From Oscillospiraceae bacterium (GTDB lineage Bacteria; Bacillota; Clostridia; Oscillospirales; Oscillospiraceae), in the NCBI GenBank assembly GCA_022846075.1, contig AP025582.1, positions 2,852,001 to 2,916,000 on the forward strand: DNA of 64,000 nt, written 5' to 3'. This document shows positions 42,301 through 51,493 of the stretch, in pieces (the stretch's first letter is position 1; the number at the start of each line of letters is the position of its first letter). The position numbers and the translations under genes are program-made. Below the pieces are notes generated by a model that was not told the DNA's origin, did no database searches, and worked only from the letters and a program-made list of their open reading frames with translations.

Positions 42301-45300
42301 TGGCCACGGCCAGCGTATCAGACACCCAGACCTGATAGAAGGTAATGGTTCCGCCGGCGGCCAGGCCGTCTACCATGTCAGCGGTAATCACTACGGTTCC
42401 GTTAAAGTTGGTGCGGGTGTTCGTGGGCTGCGTGTCGCCGCTCTTCCAGGACCAGCTGGTGGGGTCGGTGTAGCCCGCCCGGGTACCGGTGCTGGAGGGC
42501 GCGTCAAGGGTAATGGTATCCCCCACCTTGACATTGGTCTGGCTGCTGGGCATACTTCCCCCGGTGCCGCCATTGGCGTCAAAGGCCACCGTATAGGTAT
42601 TCTGGAACTTCGCGGTAACCGTGATGGCGCCGGTGCCGGTGCCCTCGGGGGTGTACGCGCCGGTGTCGCTCACGCTGCCTGTGCCGGTGCCGGAGACCGT
42701 CCACTCCTTGAAGGCGTGGTTCGTCTGCGCATTGGGCGTCATAGACAGCTGGTAGGGAATCGTCTCCACCGTGTTGGCAGTGGCATCGCCCTGGCTGCCG
42801 TATACGCTGAACGTCTTGGGATCGCTCTCCTTGGCGGTTTGGCCACCCACGCTCACGGTGCCGTTGTCATCCGCGTCAGTGGTGACAATGACCTGATACG
42901 GGGTCTTAAAGGAGGCGGAATTCACTTCAGAGAGGATCCCGCTGGCGCTTTCCGCCACCACATAGAGCTTATACTCCGTGTTGGCCGTCAGACTGCTCAG
43001 CCCTTCAGCGCCGGTATAGGTCGCCGTACCGGCGGAGGCGGTGCCGGTCACAGACCCGGTGTTCCCGCTCTTCACCGCGGCTCCATCGGCGGGCGCCGGG
43101 GCATTCGCCAGCTGGACCTTGTAGTAGAAGGTAACATTGACCCCGGAGGCTGCGGTCAGCTGGGTGATCTTACCCGCGTTGTAGGCGGTGGCTCCCACTG
43201 TGATGGCAGGTGTTCCGGCGGCGGTGGCCGGGAAGGTATACACCAGCGTGGCGCTGGTTCCGTTAGCCGCCACCGTCAGCCGGTCGCCCGTGGCGGCCCC
43301 GTTGGTGACGCTGTTCCCGTTTACAGAGCCGGCGGCATCGGCGGCAAAGACATACCCCGCATTGGGCTCCACCGTGATGGTAACGGTATACGCCACGCCG
43401 CTGCCAAACTTATTGTCGCTCTCCAGGGTGGGCGCCCATGTTACATTCGTAACTGTGTAGTTGCTGCCCCCAGGAACCGTGGCTTCAGCGACAGTGTCCG
43501 CCACCTCACCCGCGACGGGCGCGGCCACCGAAGGCGCGATGGCATTGATGGCGGCCGCGGTGATGGTTAAGGTACCCACCGTTGCCTCGGACAAAGCCAG
43601 GTAATAGCTGCCCCCGGCAGTGGCCGCCATCACATCGTAGGTCTGGGCCGCATTGGGAGTAGTGTCGGAATTCGTCTGCCCGAGGTAACTCACCGTCAGC
43701 GCTCCCGCCTGTGCCGACGTGATCCCGGAAGCGTAATTCAGCGTAACGCTCTTGTCGGTGCCGTCATAGCTGGCTTCCGCAAAGACAGCGTCCCCATTTA
43801 CCATACTGCCGCTGGAGATCGCCGTCGTGCTGGTCAGGTCGCTCACTTTCAGGACCACCTTGCCGGCGCCCGCGGCGGAAGTCGCGGTCCAGGCGTTGGG
43901 GGCCGGATTCTCATAGGAGGCGGCCGAACTTGCCTTTCTGGTCTGGACCTCCACGGTATACTGGCTCACACCCGCCACTGCGTCTGTGGGCTTGATCTTC
44001 GATTTGTCGGCGGGGATGAGGACCTTATAGATCCCGTTGGCCGCATCATACTCAGCGCCCCGAGCGGAAATGGTCTTTGTATCAATGGTACCGTTGTCCC
44101 GCTTGATGACCACCTCATAGCTCCCAACCGGGTTGTTGGACGCCACATCGTCCGCGGACGCGGGGAAGGTCAGGTAAAGCCCGCCGCCTTCCAGCTCTGT
44201 GGTGGTCAGACCCAAAGAGGCCTCGCCCCGCTCCACCTTGGCCAGCGTGGCGGAGGCCGGGTTCACAAGAACCTTGGTGGCCTTGCCCGCGGCGGAAATG
44301 GTCACGGAGGAGTTGGCAGGATCTCCCGTATAGGTGACCACCACCTGAATATTCTTGCCCAGGTAGAGGCCGTCAGTGCCGGCAGCCACCGTCCAGGCAT
44401 GGCTGGTGGCGTCGTCGGTCGTGATGTCCTGCCAGGTGCCGGAGGCGTCCTTATACTGCCACTGGAAGGTCAGGTCCGTGTTGTCAGCCGTGAAATCGGC
44501 GGGCTGTCCGTTGCCGATCACGATACCGGTGGTGGAATTGCCCACCCCGGCGGTCAGGGTATCCCCCACCTTGAAGGAGTTGCCGCCGCTAATGGTTCCC
44601 GCGCCGTTGATGATCTTGTGGAACGTCGCGGTGACGGTCTCCCCGTCCCCGGCCGGGGTGTAGGCCCCATTGGCAAGGGTAACGGACCACTCCTTCAGCT
44701 CCCAGCCCCGGGTGGCGGCCGTGGCGGCCAAGGCCACGCTCTGCGTCTGCTTCACGCCCACATCCGCAGTGCGGTCAGCGGGTGTCGTGGTGCCCTTCAG
44801 GGTCGTGCTTCCCACCGTGACCTTGTTGTAGGCGGTATCGTCATAATCGCCCTTGGCGTTCACCAGATTCACCGTCAGCTTGTACCAGGTTTCAAAGGTG
44901 TTACTGACCACGGAGGTCAGCGCGGAGGTGTTGCCGTCGGCCCCCACGGCTTGCGCCACCGCATAGATATAATAGGTATGGTCGCTCTGCGTCAAGCCGG
45001 AAAGCGCCCGATCGGTGAAGGAACTCTCGCTGGTGCCAAAACTCACCTGATCCGCAACGGCGGTACCGCCACCGGCGGCGGTGACAATGGCCTCCGCGGT
45101 CAAGCTCGCTTGCTCGCTGCTGGTGACCACGTAGTAATACTTCACACCGGTGGTCTCAGCGGCCCCAACGGAGAACTGACCGGCATCGTAACTGGTGCCC
45201 TCGGCGTTGACCTTAAGGTTGGTCGGCACAGCCAACTTGGTGGCGGGGAAGGTATAGGTCAGCGTGACCGCGGTATCAGTGACATTAACGGTCACACTGC

Positions 45301-48300
45301 CGTTGTCCGCGCCAGAGCCGTTAACCTGGCCATTGATGGTATAGTTGCCCGCCACAAACTTATAGTTCGTGCTGCTCGGAGAAAGAGTCACGGTAGCGGT
45401 ATACGCGGTGCCGTACGCGGCGGTGCCGCCCACGCTGCCGCTGTTGCTCCAGGCGGTGGTCTGCGTAAACAGCGGATCCGCCGTTCCGATCACACCGTTG
45501 GCCAGCGGTTGTCCCGCCTCCGGCGCCGCCACGGTCACGGCGCCCGCGTTGATCTCCGCCTTGGCGACATTCAAGGTGGCGGTGTAGGTCTGGTCGGGCG
45601 CGCCTGCGGAAGTGGTGCCGTCCGCCTTGAACGCCTTGACCGTATAGGTGGCGGTATAGCCGTCCTTCGCGTTCATATTGGTGTTGGGGGTCACGGTGAA
45701 GGTCACCGTGTTGCCCGGATCCACCGCATCCGTGCTGGAGAGACTGGCTGCTGCCCCATTAAAGGCGCTCTCACTGTCCGTCGTGGTGAGGGTGAACTTC
45801 ATGGGCATATTGCCGGTGTTGGTCACCGTCACGGTCTTGCTGGCCGGGGAAATGGTGTTGTTGCCGTATGTGCCGGTGAAAACCTCCTTGAGGCCTTCGG
45901 CGTCCGCGTCCCCGTCGCTGACGGTGAAGGTGTAAATGGGCCCGGCCGTGACCACGGCGAAGGCGGCGTCCGCTGTGATGGCCACCGAAGCTGTGGCCGT
46001 GGTAACCTCGGCTGTACCGCTGTCTGGATCAGACGTATTCGTCGTGATGTTGTATCCGGTGAAAGACACATCACCGGCCTTCGTAGCCGCAATGGTGTAA
46101 TTGCCCTTGGGCACCTTGACCGTAGCGCTGGTACCGGTAAAGCCGCTGAAGGAATAGACCTCCGCAGTGTGGCCCGTGTCCGTTCTGGTCAGCGTCAAGG
46201 TGCTCAGGTGGTCGGCCTTGAAATTGGCGGTGACGGTATAGCTCTTTTGGGTCAGGACCGCCTTAACGGCGTCATCGTCCGCCTGGGCGGCGGTATACTC
46301 CCGCGTCGCGGTCAGCGCCGGGGCGCTGTCGGCGGTGGCGTTGAGCCAGCTCAGGGTATACTCCGGGTCGGACCAGTCAGCCACCGTAAATGTGACCGTT
46401 GTTCCGCTCAGCACTGTGGTGGTGCCGGCGGTGACGGAAGCGGCGCCCACCGCGGCGGTGACGGCGTAGGTTGTGGTCAGGGTCCCAGTACCGGTGTCCA
46501 CATCCTTGATCTCCGCCGGGGTGACAAACTTCACAGTGAAATAATTCACCGTAGCTTCCCGGCCGCCGATGGCGATATCCTTTCCGCTGTCCTCGTCGGC
46601 GGCGCCGGTGCCGCCCACCTTCTGGACGTACACACTGTAGGTGGCGCCCGGCTTCAGCGCGCCGGCCGCGGTGTTATAGGTCCCCGACCCATAGGTGGTA
46701 GGAACCTTATCACTGGCATCGACGTCGTTCACCAGCGTTACGGTGTACCCACCGCCCACGTCGGTGCCGCCGTCCTTCTGGAGGGTGACTTTTGCGCTGA
46801 AATTCACGTCGATCCCGTTGGACTGCTTGTGGCCGGTGCCGCTGCCGGTGGCATGGCCCACGGCAAAGACCACCTTACCCATGTCGTCGTCGTTCAGCGT
46901 ATAGCTTACCCCGCTGGCGGTGCCGGTGGCGGCGGCGCCAATATTTGGCGTGCCGGTGGCATCCAACGTGATGGCGGCGATATCCGTCCCATAGGGGGCG
47001 TTATACCAAGTGTAGGTGATGTCGCCGGCGTCGATCCCGTTGGCTTCATAGCCGGTCACGCTGACCGTATTGCCAGCGGCGGTGCCGGCGGCGGCGATGG
47101 TCACGGCGGACAGCGTAAGCGGGGTCTGCTTTAGGCTGGCGGTGTCGGTCTTGTTGTAAGCCGCCGTCGTGTCCACCGCGGTGAAGGTCACGGTTCCGCC
47201 CGTCGCGTCCACGGCGCTGCCAAAGTTGGTCTTCACCCAGTCGGGATTCAGCACATAGGCTCCGCTGTCGCCGAAGGTGGTGGGATGCGCGGTAAACGCG
47301 GCATTGGTCGTAATCTCCACCGTTGTGCTGCCATAAGTCACGGTGAATTTGGCCAGCGCGCCGTCGTTCTTGGCATAGGTCAGGGTATAGGCCGTATTTT
47401 CACCAGCGTCGGCGCCCGGACCAAAGTCATACACAGCCGGACTGACGGCCAGGGTGGGCAGGGTCTTGAACGTCGCCGTCACGGTGGTGTCGGCCGTACC
47501 CACTGTATAGGTCGTGCTGGCATCACTGCTATCGGCAAAGGTGCCGCCAGCGGTGCTGGTCCAGCCCGTAAAGTCATAGAGCGTGGAATTCGGGTTCACC
47601 ACCACAATCGCAATGGAGCCGCCCGCGTCCACCATGACGGAATCGCCGCTGGTATGCGCGGTACCGTCCACCGTCAACGTGGCTCCGGCCAGAGCGGTGC
47701 TCACGGTAACGGCGTACTGCTGTTTAAACTTGGCGGTGATCTCCACCTGCCCGGCGGGCATGGTGAAGCTGGCTGTGCCCGTGGTGTCCGTGGGCGCGGT
47801 CACGCCGGTGGCCGTCCATTCCAGGAAGCGGTAATGGTCGCTGCCCGTAGCGGGCGCCTCCGCCTTAACCGGCACCGTGCTGCCCACCAGGAAGTCTTTG
47901 GTCAGCGGGGTAGCAGTGCCCAGGGCCGCGCCGGTGCCCAGCGCGATCTGCGCGTTGGACGTCCCGTCGGTTTTCAGAGTGACGGTGTAGTAGTTCAGAG
48001 TGATGGTCCCGTCAGCACCGTTGATCGTGTGGCTTCCGGTCCCCTCTTTTCCGGTCACGGACGCGGTGTAGGCCGTGCTGTCGGTCAGGCCAGTGAAGAC
48101 AGCTTGACCACTGGCGCCCGTGGAGGCCGTTGCCGGCGTGGTACCGCCGGTCAGCGTTACGGACACACCCGCGGAAGCCGGGCTGCCGTTCACGTTGACC
48201 TTCACCGTGATGCCGTAGCCGGTGCGGTTAAAGGTGGGCGTCAGGGTGATGGGGCCAGTACCAGTGTAGTTGTTGTTGATGGTCCACTTTGTGGCGCTCG

Positions 48301-51300
48301 CATCCGCCTGGTCAAAGCTGCCCGCAGCCGACGGGGCGGCCGTCCAGCCGGTATGCTCATAGTTGGACCCGGCGGAAACCGTGGCGAGGGTCGCCTTGTT
48401 GGTGTCTCCCATGCCGCCGGCCAGGACCGTAGCGTCATTGTTTCCACCAGTATAGGTGCCCTCGGTAATGGCGGCAAACTTCACGGTGTAGTAGTTCAAG
48501 CTGGCGGTTTCATTGGCGGAGTTCACCGTCACCTGAATGCCGGTGTTGGCTCCACCGTTCTGCACATCGTAAGTAACATTGCCGCCAGGAATGCCGGTAA
48601 ATGTGGCGACGCCGCCGGTAACGGACGGAGCATAGGTGCTGCTGCCCGCTACCAGCTTGATCCCAGCGCCGGTAATCATATCGGCGTTCTCAGAGCCATC
48701 CTTGTTGACGGTCACGGTCACCTGATAAACACCTGTGGCGTTCACCGTCACGGCATTGGCAGAGACCGTCTTGTACAAGCCGGCGTAAGCTGTGTCATAA
48801 GCGTTCTCGGCGATGGAAGCGGTGACGCTGTTGCCGCCTGCCGAGAGGGTCAGGGGCGCGTAGACCAGCGTGCCTACGGACCCGGCATTGGCCGCGGCCG
48901 TGCCGAGCGTAGTCCAAGCCCCTCCAGATCCGGCCGTCGCATCCCAGTAGGGGGCGCTGAAGGTGACGACCTCCATCACGTCGGCGGTGGTATTCCCCGC
49001 CAGAGGCGTGACACTGGCCTTCACGGCGATGGTCATCGTCGGCTGGGCCTTTTCGATCTCGAAAGTCCAATCCGCCGTCTGGGTCGCGCCGTTGCTGGCG
49101 TCCGTGACGGTCACGGGCACAGTGTACGTGCCGGGCTTGGCGCTGGGGGTGCCAGTGACCAAACCGTTGGCAGTAATGGTCAAGCCTCTCGGCAGGCCGG
49201 TGCCCGGTTCCGCGATCGTGCTGGCACCGGCGGCCAACGCGTAGCTGAAGCTTGCGGCACGGGCGGCGGTCCCCACCGTCTGGGTGGTGGCGGCTGTGCC
49301 GTAGGTAAACGTCAGCGTGCCGGCATTGGGATTGAAGCCCTTGGCCACAAAGCTGACCGTGATCGCGATGGCGTCACTGCCGGTGCCGGGGATAGTGATA
49401 GAAGTGGAGGCCGTGCCCGCGGCAGGCAGAGAAACCGTGGCCCCGGTCTGGCTCCAGGTGCCGACCTCATAATCCTCGTTGGCGGGCGCGGCGGTAATGG
49501 TGACGCTCTCGCCCTGGGCATAGGTCTTGGCCGTACCGGCGTTTGCGGGCGCGGTAATGGAACCGTTGGCCCCGGCGGTAACGGTCAGATCATAGAAGTT
49601 GAAGTTTTGATCGGCGGTATCGCCGTTCACGGTGATCTGAGAACTGGCCCAAGCGGTGGTGCCGTCACCCAGATAAGTACCGCTCACCGTGATCGTGCCA
49701 GCGGCGCCCGCGGAAATACCGCTGATGGTGTACTCACCGCTGCTGTTTGTGTCCACTGGCGTGCCGCCGTCAAAGGACACGCTGGCGCCATCCCACGGGC
49801 TTCCGTTCTTCTTGATGACACCCGAGATGGAATAAGTGGTGGCGGCGGGAATGTCAATGGAGCAGTTGATCACGACCGTCTTGGATGTACCGCCATTGCC
49901 ATCGTCATAGGTGATCTGCAGACGGTCGCTGAAGCTCTGCCCATCAGCCAGGGTGGCCGCGGGAGAAATGGTAAACGTAGTGTTAGTACTTCCAGCCGGA
50001 ACCGTACTATTCCCAAGGGTCTTTGTGAAGGCGTTCGTGTTATCCAGGAACGTCACATCTGTAATATGCGCGTCCTTGTTGTTGAGTTCCCTCAGGGTTA
50101 TGGTCTTGTCCGTAGCATCTGTAGTCGCCGTCCAGTTGACAAAGGTAGGCGTGGGCGACAGCAGCGGGCCGGTGTCTTCAGATACATTTACAATGAGGCT
50201 AACCGTTGTTACTGCTGTTTGCAAATTTCCATCTATATAATTCACCAAAAATGTCGCTGTATATGTCCCGGCTTCTGGATAATCCGCCGGAGGCGTGAAT
50301 GTGACAGATGTTGTCTCAGCATCATACGTTGCATCTTTGGTCAAGCCTGTAATTGTCCAGGCCTTTCCTTCATCATCATCAATCCGAAAATCATTAACAG
50401 TTTCATTAGTACTATCTGCATCAATATATCCATCAATTGTTAAGTTAACGCTAAGGTTCTCTGGCGAATATTTGACACTATTACTATTTTTATCAAAAAT
50501 CCCGCTAAACACGAGGGGGTTTTTATTTGGAATCCATTCATTGAAATCGGTATTAGGATTAACAATAGTAATAGGCACTTGCAGGGTATATGTATTAATA
50601 GTGTCATCCTTAGTATGATAAACGATTACCATAACGCCACTTATAGACGCATAAGTATCGTTACCAAAAGGCCCCCAGTCTGTCAAACTAATATTTGTAT
50701 TTTTGCTAATAGAAATCTCTGTACCATGTTGAAGTGCATCTTGAGAAATAGCTGTGAGAGCATCCTGTGCAAAAGTAGTAAAGCCGCCTCCAAATGTAAC
50801 TGAATCAATCACTGCATCGGCTTTACCAATATTTTTAACCGTCACAGTCGTTGAAGATGTTGCAGCAGTACCATTCGTTGTAATCGTAATGCCATCTGCC
50901 ACTAACTTTGCCGTTGACGCAGGTTCAAGCGCCTTTGTACCGGACTTCGCAAGTTCAGGTGTACCACCGGCAGAAACCAGGATGACCATGTAGGGAATAG
51001 ACGTAATGTCCTCGGCATTTACCGTTGTGCCGTCCTTTAACGTATAACCATTGAGAAATAGGCTTTTTATGTTGTTCAAACTCCCGGCAGGCAAAGTCCC
51101 ACTCACCACAATTTTACCATTTGTAAATGTATCAGAGGTCGTGGTCACCACATAGGAACCCCCGGGCAGGTTCGCGTTGGCAAGAGCACCCTCCATTTGG
51201 CCCACATTCTGTGTGCCCTCTGAAATATTACCTTGCTCAATCAACCCGCTGGGTGTGTATGTCTTATTGACATGAACATCCGGCACCAACGCAATGGCGT

Positions 51301-51493
51301 TTGTGCCCAGTCCACTGCCGTTCAGACTGGGGTCGCCTGTAATCGTAATCTCATAGTGTCCTGTCTCCGGATTCAAATCGGTTATTTCAACCGTTAGACC
51401 TGCTACCGCAAAGGCGGACATGGGCAGCAGGGACAGAATCATTGCCAGGGACAGAACCCAGCTTACGACCCGTTCTCTTAATTTTACTCTCAT
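36395..51493 (-). CDS. Giant 5032-residue repetitive SLH surface protein
   Basis: A signal peptide (residues 1-30) is followed by about 4600 residues of beta-rich Ig-like, InlB-like and fibronectin-like repeats. A putative-Ig (He_PIG) domain lies near residue 765 (GLPRGLTITANGLVTGTPSA). A compound module of about 670 residues occurs at about 1978-2642 and again at 3387-4068, with a shorter partial copy at about 2643-2960. A typical InlB repeat lies near 2968 (FDANGGTGGSMPSSQ). A run of Gly then leads to an InlB-like domain (from about 4695) and three SLH motifs (from about 4777). ATG 51493 follows TTAGGAGGATATACAA and overlaps the upstream stop as ATGA. No frameshift is seen over 15 kb, so it is under selection. 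Adhesion or surface-layer role is inferred. Confidence 0.9.
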   Translation of the reverse strand: MRVKLRERVVSWVLSLAMILSLLPMSAFAVAGLTVEITDLNPETGHYEITITGDPSLNGSGLGTNAIALVPDVHVNKTYTPSGLIEQGNISEGTQNVGQMEGALANANLPGGSYVVTTTSDTFTNGKIVVSGTLPAGSLNNIKSLFLNGYTLKDGTTVNAEDITSIPYMVILVSAGGTPELAKSGTKALEPASTAKLVADGITITTNGTAATSSTTVTVKNIGKADAVIDSVTFGGGFTTFAQDALTAISQDALQHGTEISISKNTNISLTDWGPFGNDTYASISGVMVIVYHTKDDTINTYTLQVPITIVNPNTDFNEWIPNKNPLVFSGIFDKNSNSVKYSPENLSVNLTIDGYIDADSTNETVNDFRIDDDEGKAWTITGLTKDATYDAETTSVTFTPPADYPEAGTYTATFLVNYIDGNLQTAVTTVSLIVNVSEDTGPLLSPTPTFVNWTATTDATDKTITLRELNNKDAHITDVTFLDNTNAFTKTLGNSTVPAGSTNTTFTISPAATLADGQSFSDRLQITYDDGNGGTSKTVVINCSIDIPAATTYSISGVIKKNGSPWDGASVSFDGGTPVDTNSSGEYTISGISAGAAGTITVSGTYLGDGTTAWASSQITVNGDTADQNFNFYDLTVTAGANGSITAPANAGTAKTYAQGESVTITAAPANEDYEVGTWSQTGATVSLPAAGTASTSITIPGTGSDAIAITVSFVAKGFNPNAGTLTFTYGTAATTQTVGTAARAASFSYALAAGASTIAEPGTGLPRGLTITANGLVTGTPSAKPGTYTVPVTVTDASNGATQTADWTFEIEKAQPTMTIAVKASVTPLAGNTTADVMEVVTFSAPYWDATAGSGGAWTTLGTAAANAGSVGTLVYAPLTLSAGGNSVTASIAENAYDTAYAGLYKTVSANAVTVNATGVYQVTVTVNKDGSENADMITGAGIKLVAGSSTYAPSVTGGVATFTGIPGGNVTYDVQNGGANTGIQVTVNSANETASLNYYTVKFAAITEGTYTGGNNDATVLAGGMGDTNKATLATVSAGSNYEHTGWTAAPSAAGSFDQADASATKWTINNNYTGTGPITLTPTFNRTGYGITVKVNVNGSPASAGVSVTLTGGTTPATASTGASGQAVFTGLTDSTAYTASVTGKEGTGSHTINGADGTITLNYYTVTLKTDGTSNAQIALGTGAALGTATPLTKDFLVGSTVPVKAEAPATGSDHYRFLEWTATGVTAPTDTTGTASFTMPAGQVEITAKFKQQYAVTVSTALAGATLTVDGTAHTSGDSVMVDAGGSIAIVVVNPNSTLYDFTGWTSTAGGTFADSSDASTTYTVGTADTTVTATFKTLPTLAVSPAVYDFGPGADAGENTAYTLTYAKNDGALAKFTVTYGSTTVEITTNAAFTAHPTTFGDSGAYVLNPDWVKTNFGSAVDATGGTVTFTAVDTTAAYNKTDTASLKQTPLTLSAVTIAAAGTAAGNTVSVTGYEANGIDAGDITYTWYNAPYGTDIAAITLDATGTPNIGAAATGTASGVSYTLNDDDMGKVVFAVGHATGSGTGHKQSNGIDVNFSAKVTLQKDGGTDVGGGYTVTLVNDVDASDKVPTTYGSGTYNTAAGALKPGATYSVYVQKVGGTGAADEDSGKDIAIGGREATVNYFTVKFVTPAEIKDVDTGTGTLTTTYAVTAAVGAASVTAGTTTVLSGTTVTFTVADWSDPEYTLSWLNATADSAPALTATREYTAAQADDDAVKAVLTQKSYTVTANFKADHLSTLTLTRTDTGHTAEVYSFSGFTGTSATVKVPKGNYTIAATKAGDVSFTGYNITTNTSDPDSGTAEVTTATASVAITADAAFAVVTAGPIYTFTVSDGDADAEGLKEVFTGTYGNNTISPASKTVTVTNTGNMPMKFTLTTTDSESAFNGAAASLSSTDAVDPGNTVTFTVTPNTNMNAKDGYTATYTVKAFKADGTTSAGAPDQTYTATLNVAKAEINAGAVTVAAPEAGQPLANGVIGTADPLFTQTTAWSNSGSVGGTAAYGTAYTATVTLSPSSTNYKFVAGNYTINGQVNGSGADNGSVTVNVTDTAVTLTYTFPATKLAVPTNLKVNAEGTSYDAGQFSVGAAETTGVKYYYVVTSSEQASLTAEAIVTAAGGGTAVADQVSFGTSESSFTDRALSGLTQSDHTYYIYAVAQAVGADGNTSALTSVVSNTFETWYKLTVNLVNAKGDYDDTAYNKVTVGSTTLKGTTTPADRTADVGVKQTQSVALAATAATRGWELKEWSVTLANGAYTPAGDGETVTATFHKIINGAGTISGGNSFKVGDTLTAGVGNSTTGIVIGNGQPADFTADNTDLTFQWQYKDASGTWQDITTDDATSHAWTVAAGTDGLYLGKNIQVVVTYTGDPANSSVTISAAGKATKVLVNPASATLAKVERGEASLGLTTTELEGGGLYLTFPASADDVASNNPVGSYEVVIKRDNGTIDTKTISARGAEYDAANGIYKVLIPADKSKIKPTDAVAGVSQYTVEVQTRKASSAASYENPAPNAWTATSAAGAGKVVLKVSDLTSTTAISSGSMVNGDAVFAEASYDGTDKSVTLNYASGITSAQAGALTVSYLGQTNSDTTPNAAQTYDVMAATAGGSYYLALSEATVGTLTITAAAINAIAPSVAAPVAGEVADTVAEATVPGGSNYTVTNVTWAPTLESDNKFGSGVAYTVTITVEPNAGYVFAADAAGSVNGNSVTNGAATGDRLTVAANGTSATLVYTFPATAAGTPAITVGATAYNAGKITQLTAASGVNVTFYYKVQLANAPAPADGAAVKSGNTGSVTGTASAGTATYTGAEGLSSLTANTEYKLYVVAESASGILSEVNSASFKTPYQVIVTTDADDNGTVSVGGQTAKESDPKTFSVYGSQGDATANTVETIPYQLSMTPNAQTNHAFKEWTVSGTGTGSVSDTGAYTPEGTGTGAITVTAKFQNTYTVAFDANGGTGGSMPSSQTNVKVGDTITLDAPSSTGTRAGYTDPTSWSWKSGDTQPTNTRTNFNGTVVITADMVDGLAAGGTITFYQVWVSDTLAVATVDLNAIYHMAQNDWSGAPTTGVTVTGGSGNYTYSLEASADTSLKDPTGFLTISASGVIQLQPSARMGAAGSYGFQVKVHDTIKNEDAFVECTLEVAKATPVVTGFTYTPNAGNGLNFQGEPVVASGTITVTSAVDPYTSDDLTPGSSWTASPPNFVVGVNHADSTESYTFTFAAADTDNYNTVDVPETLTAKVKDPNIGMDDEGGSNFGTGKEKTVTVTYGQTPGTVTVDIKNIGNTDFTGVAVTAADEVASMYTHQFGATGALVAGQTIGTNKLIITPPSGKPVPLSTEAATYDETYTATGTTADSATASATYKVKLEVTKAGITNAAITGLTPPTVGGTPVAAVDVTANGAADGIYGNNYSVTSVTWADSTGGTPGQFQAGKAYTATVVLTPNRNHTFAAPDATGFTVNTLAATTTGATDSDGNVLKYKLNGDGSLTLTYAFKTLPASSVTAVLDPVDYETVTVSSLSAAIAVDARIYYVISSSSTAPSAADIKSAALGTATVSGQLAFGYKDATSDGSTAAWTASAGDKIEVSGLTGGQTYYVHVAAQALADAATNDGLARGSDDAALGKKLTVEVTAGGKVTSAPNVFANETAGVSDGSETVTVTVDTTFTAAPADNDKFGFVGWDVTTNGTSTGNTFSYVLASRGDGDTLKATFHKKISGGIEVAYSTGTAPAVGVTMSPSIPQGGHLYVGDTEVTIDGLDSTPGITPGITYLWEYSTTPDNDGSWSTAGTSKTLAITADNAATYANAAFRVTIQYTDPDNGGAASSVATAATGTLTVQVDAPEITTWAPNDNGDGGMKLVIAKSDDDNAHVDKYTVVVTDPDTGTKITEVEITADGSATYEKIFTTADGLLPGKNYKVEVQANTSDAGYSDSEKVPATNSAGKVDLVIGDLEDQTGGTALGSFTWGNATFHGYKQTIDEGAITTPAQTGYTGAAGAVTVYYVATGGAAGDAVTGGKLHAGTYDIYVSVGEGSYYNALTKTLAGTWTIEKAAAEMDLSNTTGGAQKDVEYNLKAQAEPSMTYAIKQGETDAAEWTDSGKASGTVTGKYTYTYWLTAVPAGSSLSTGEISDPTKFKPDANGDYTIEVRSAYANTTTSDYKADVDGLPTKTFILTVSDRIVNGVQLLNPAAPNNATNSVTYGTAEGTYMNDTGDAADAKVMERTNLVVRVFYDDLKNEAIKYVDYTVQSNGKLVDGTGTELTSTVTWHSTSSDVTVSTTGTDSDMTFAKATTTDLWVELSGKKSTDEPENQKVAFEMKARELNYTTGSTSGTKIYDGDADVDDGILTPGNQLAGDTVSLSTTGYTLDNANVGNNKPITAAGVAMGTGNENGFYKPGTQTQGTMSVTPAEIDGVKVVTQDPTAGVTIDKTIGTNNTATDKNGDPLPGGTTVTITWQEKDDNAPGGWKTTTDTKFEAGKEYRPVVVVTPDGNHKLGSVDGDMSINGKNNGVDNNTITVAGSGDAGEAGTFTGAPTIIPATAVLKFDDAVSNGSDARGPAVDHTRSVTITAGGTLSDYTINLGAYGETVYDIEVEQTTNTLPAGAVWTLTPTAINELTPAGAKTTYTLGLSAATTTATGTYTLKLTAKGESIDGGALDDVVATYTLTITINPAGSTGGGGGGGGGDDCPYPVHYYVGNTGVTEDVTIETVAKNKYPAHVPTIKPLDGYKFLGWSETDPAKLKDGKTPVLVDPTTVKITKETTFYAVYETASGEHTAIDHSHYVIGYPNGTFGPSDDITRGSVATIIARACLEGFVEGSDYGNPGNYSDVANDWAYSAISFCTINGVFKGYDDGTFRPGQPITRQEFATVIARLAGIQSNQGMPFSDAGDIGSWAVDGVYTTYANGWVNGYTDGTFKPLSNIHRDEAVKIFNGYLNRGVDAAGLSELTEYVHSGVASHNTENGSTQYMTWPDVPKGHWAYYEIIEAANDHTFYWPDETKQIPPEHWMNVWIDKTWLYHDNASDGGPNV

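Noticed and set aside
37790-43570. Very long open frame (1926 codons) on the plus strand inside the giant gene
   Set aside because: It is antisense to a GC-rich repetitive coding region; its translation is rich in Gly, Arg, His and Val without any domain, and no promoter or ribosome site precedes it.
47285-50443. Open frame of 1052 codons, plus strand, inside the giant gene
   Set aside because: Antisense shadow of the repeat-coding strand, with low-complexity Gly/Arg-rich translation.
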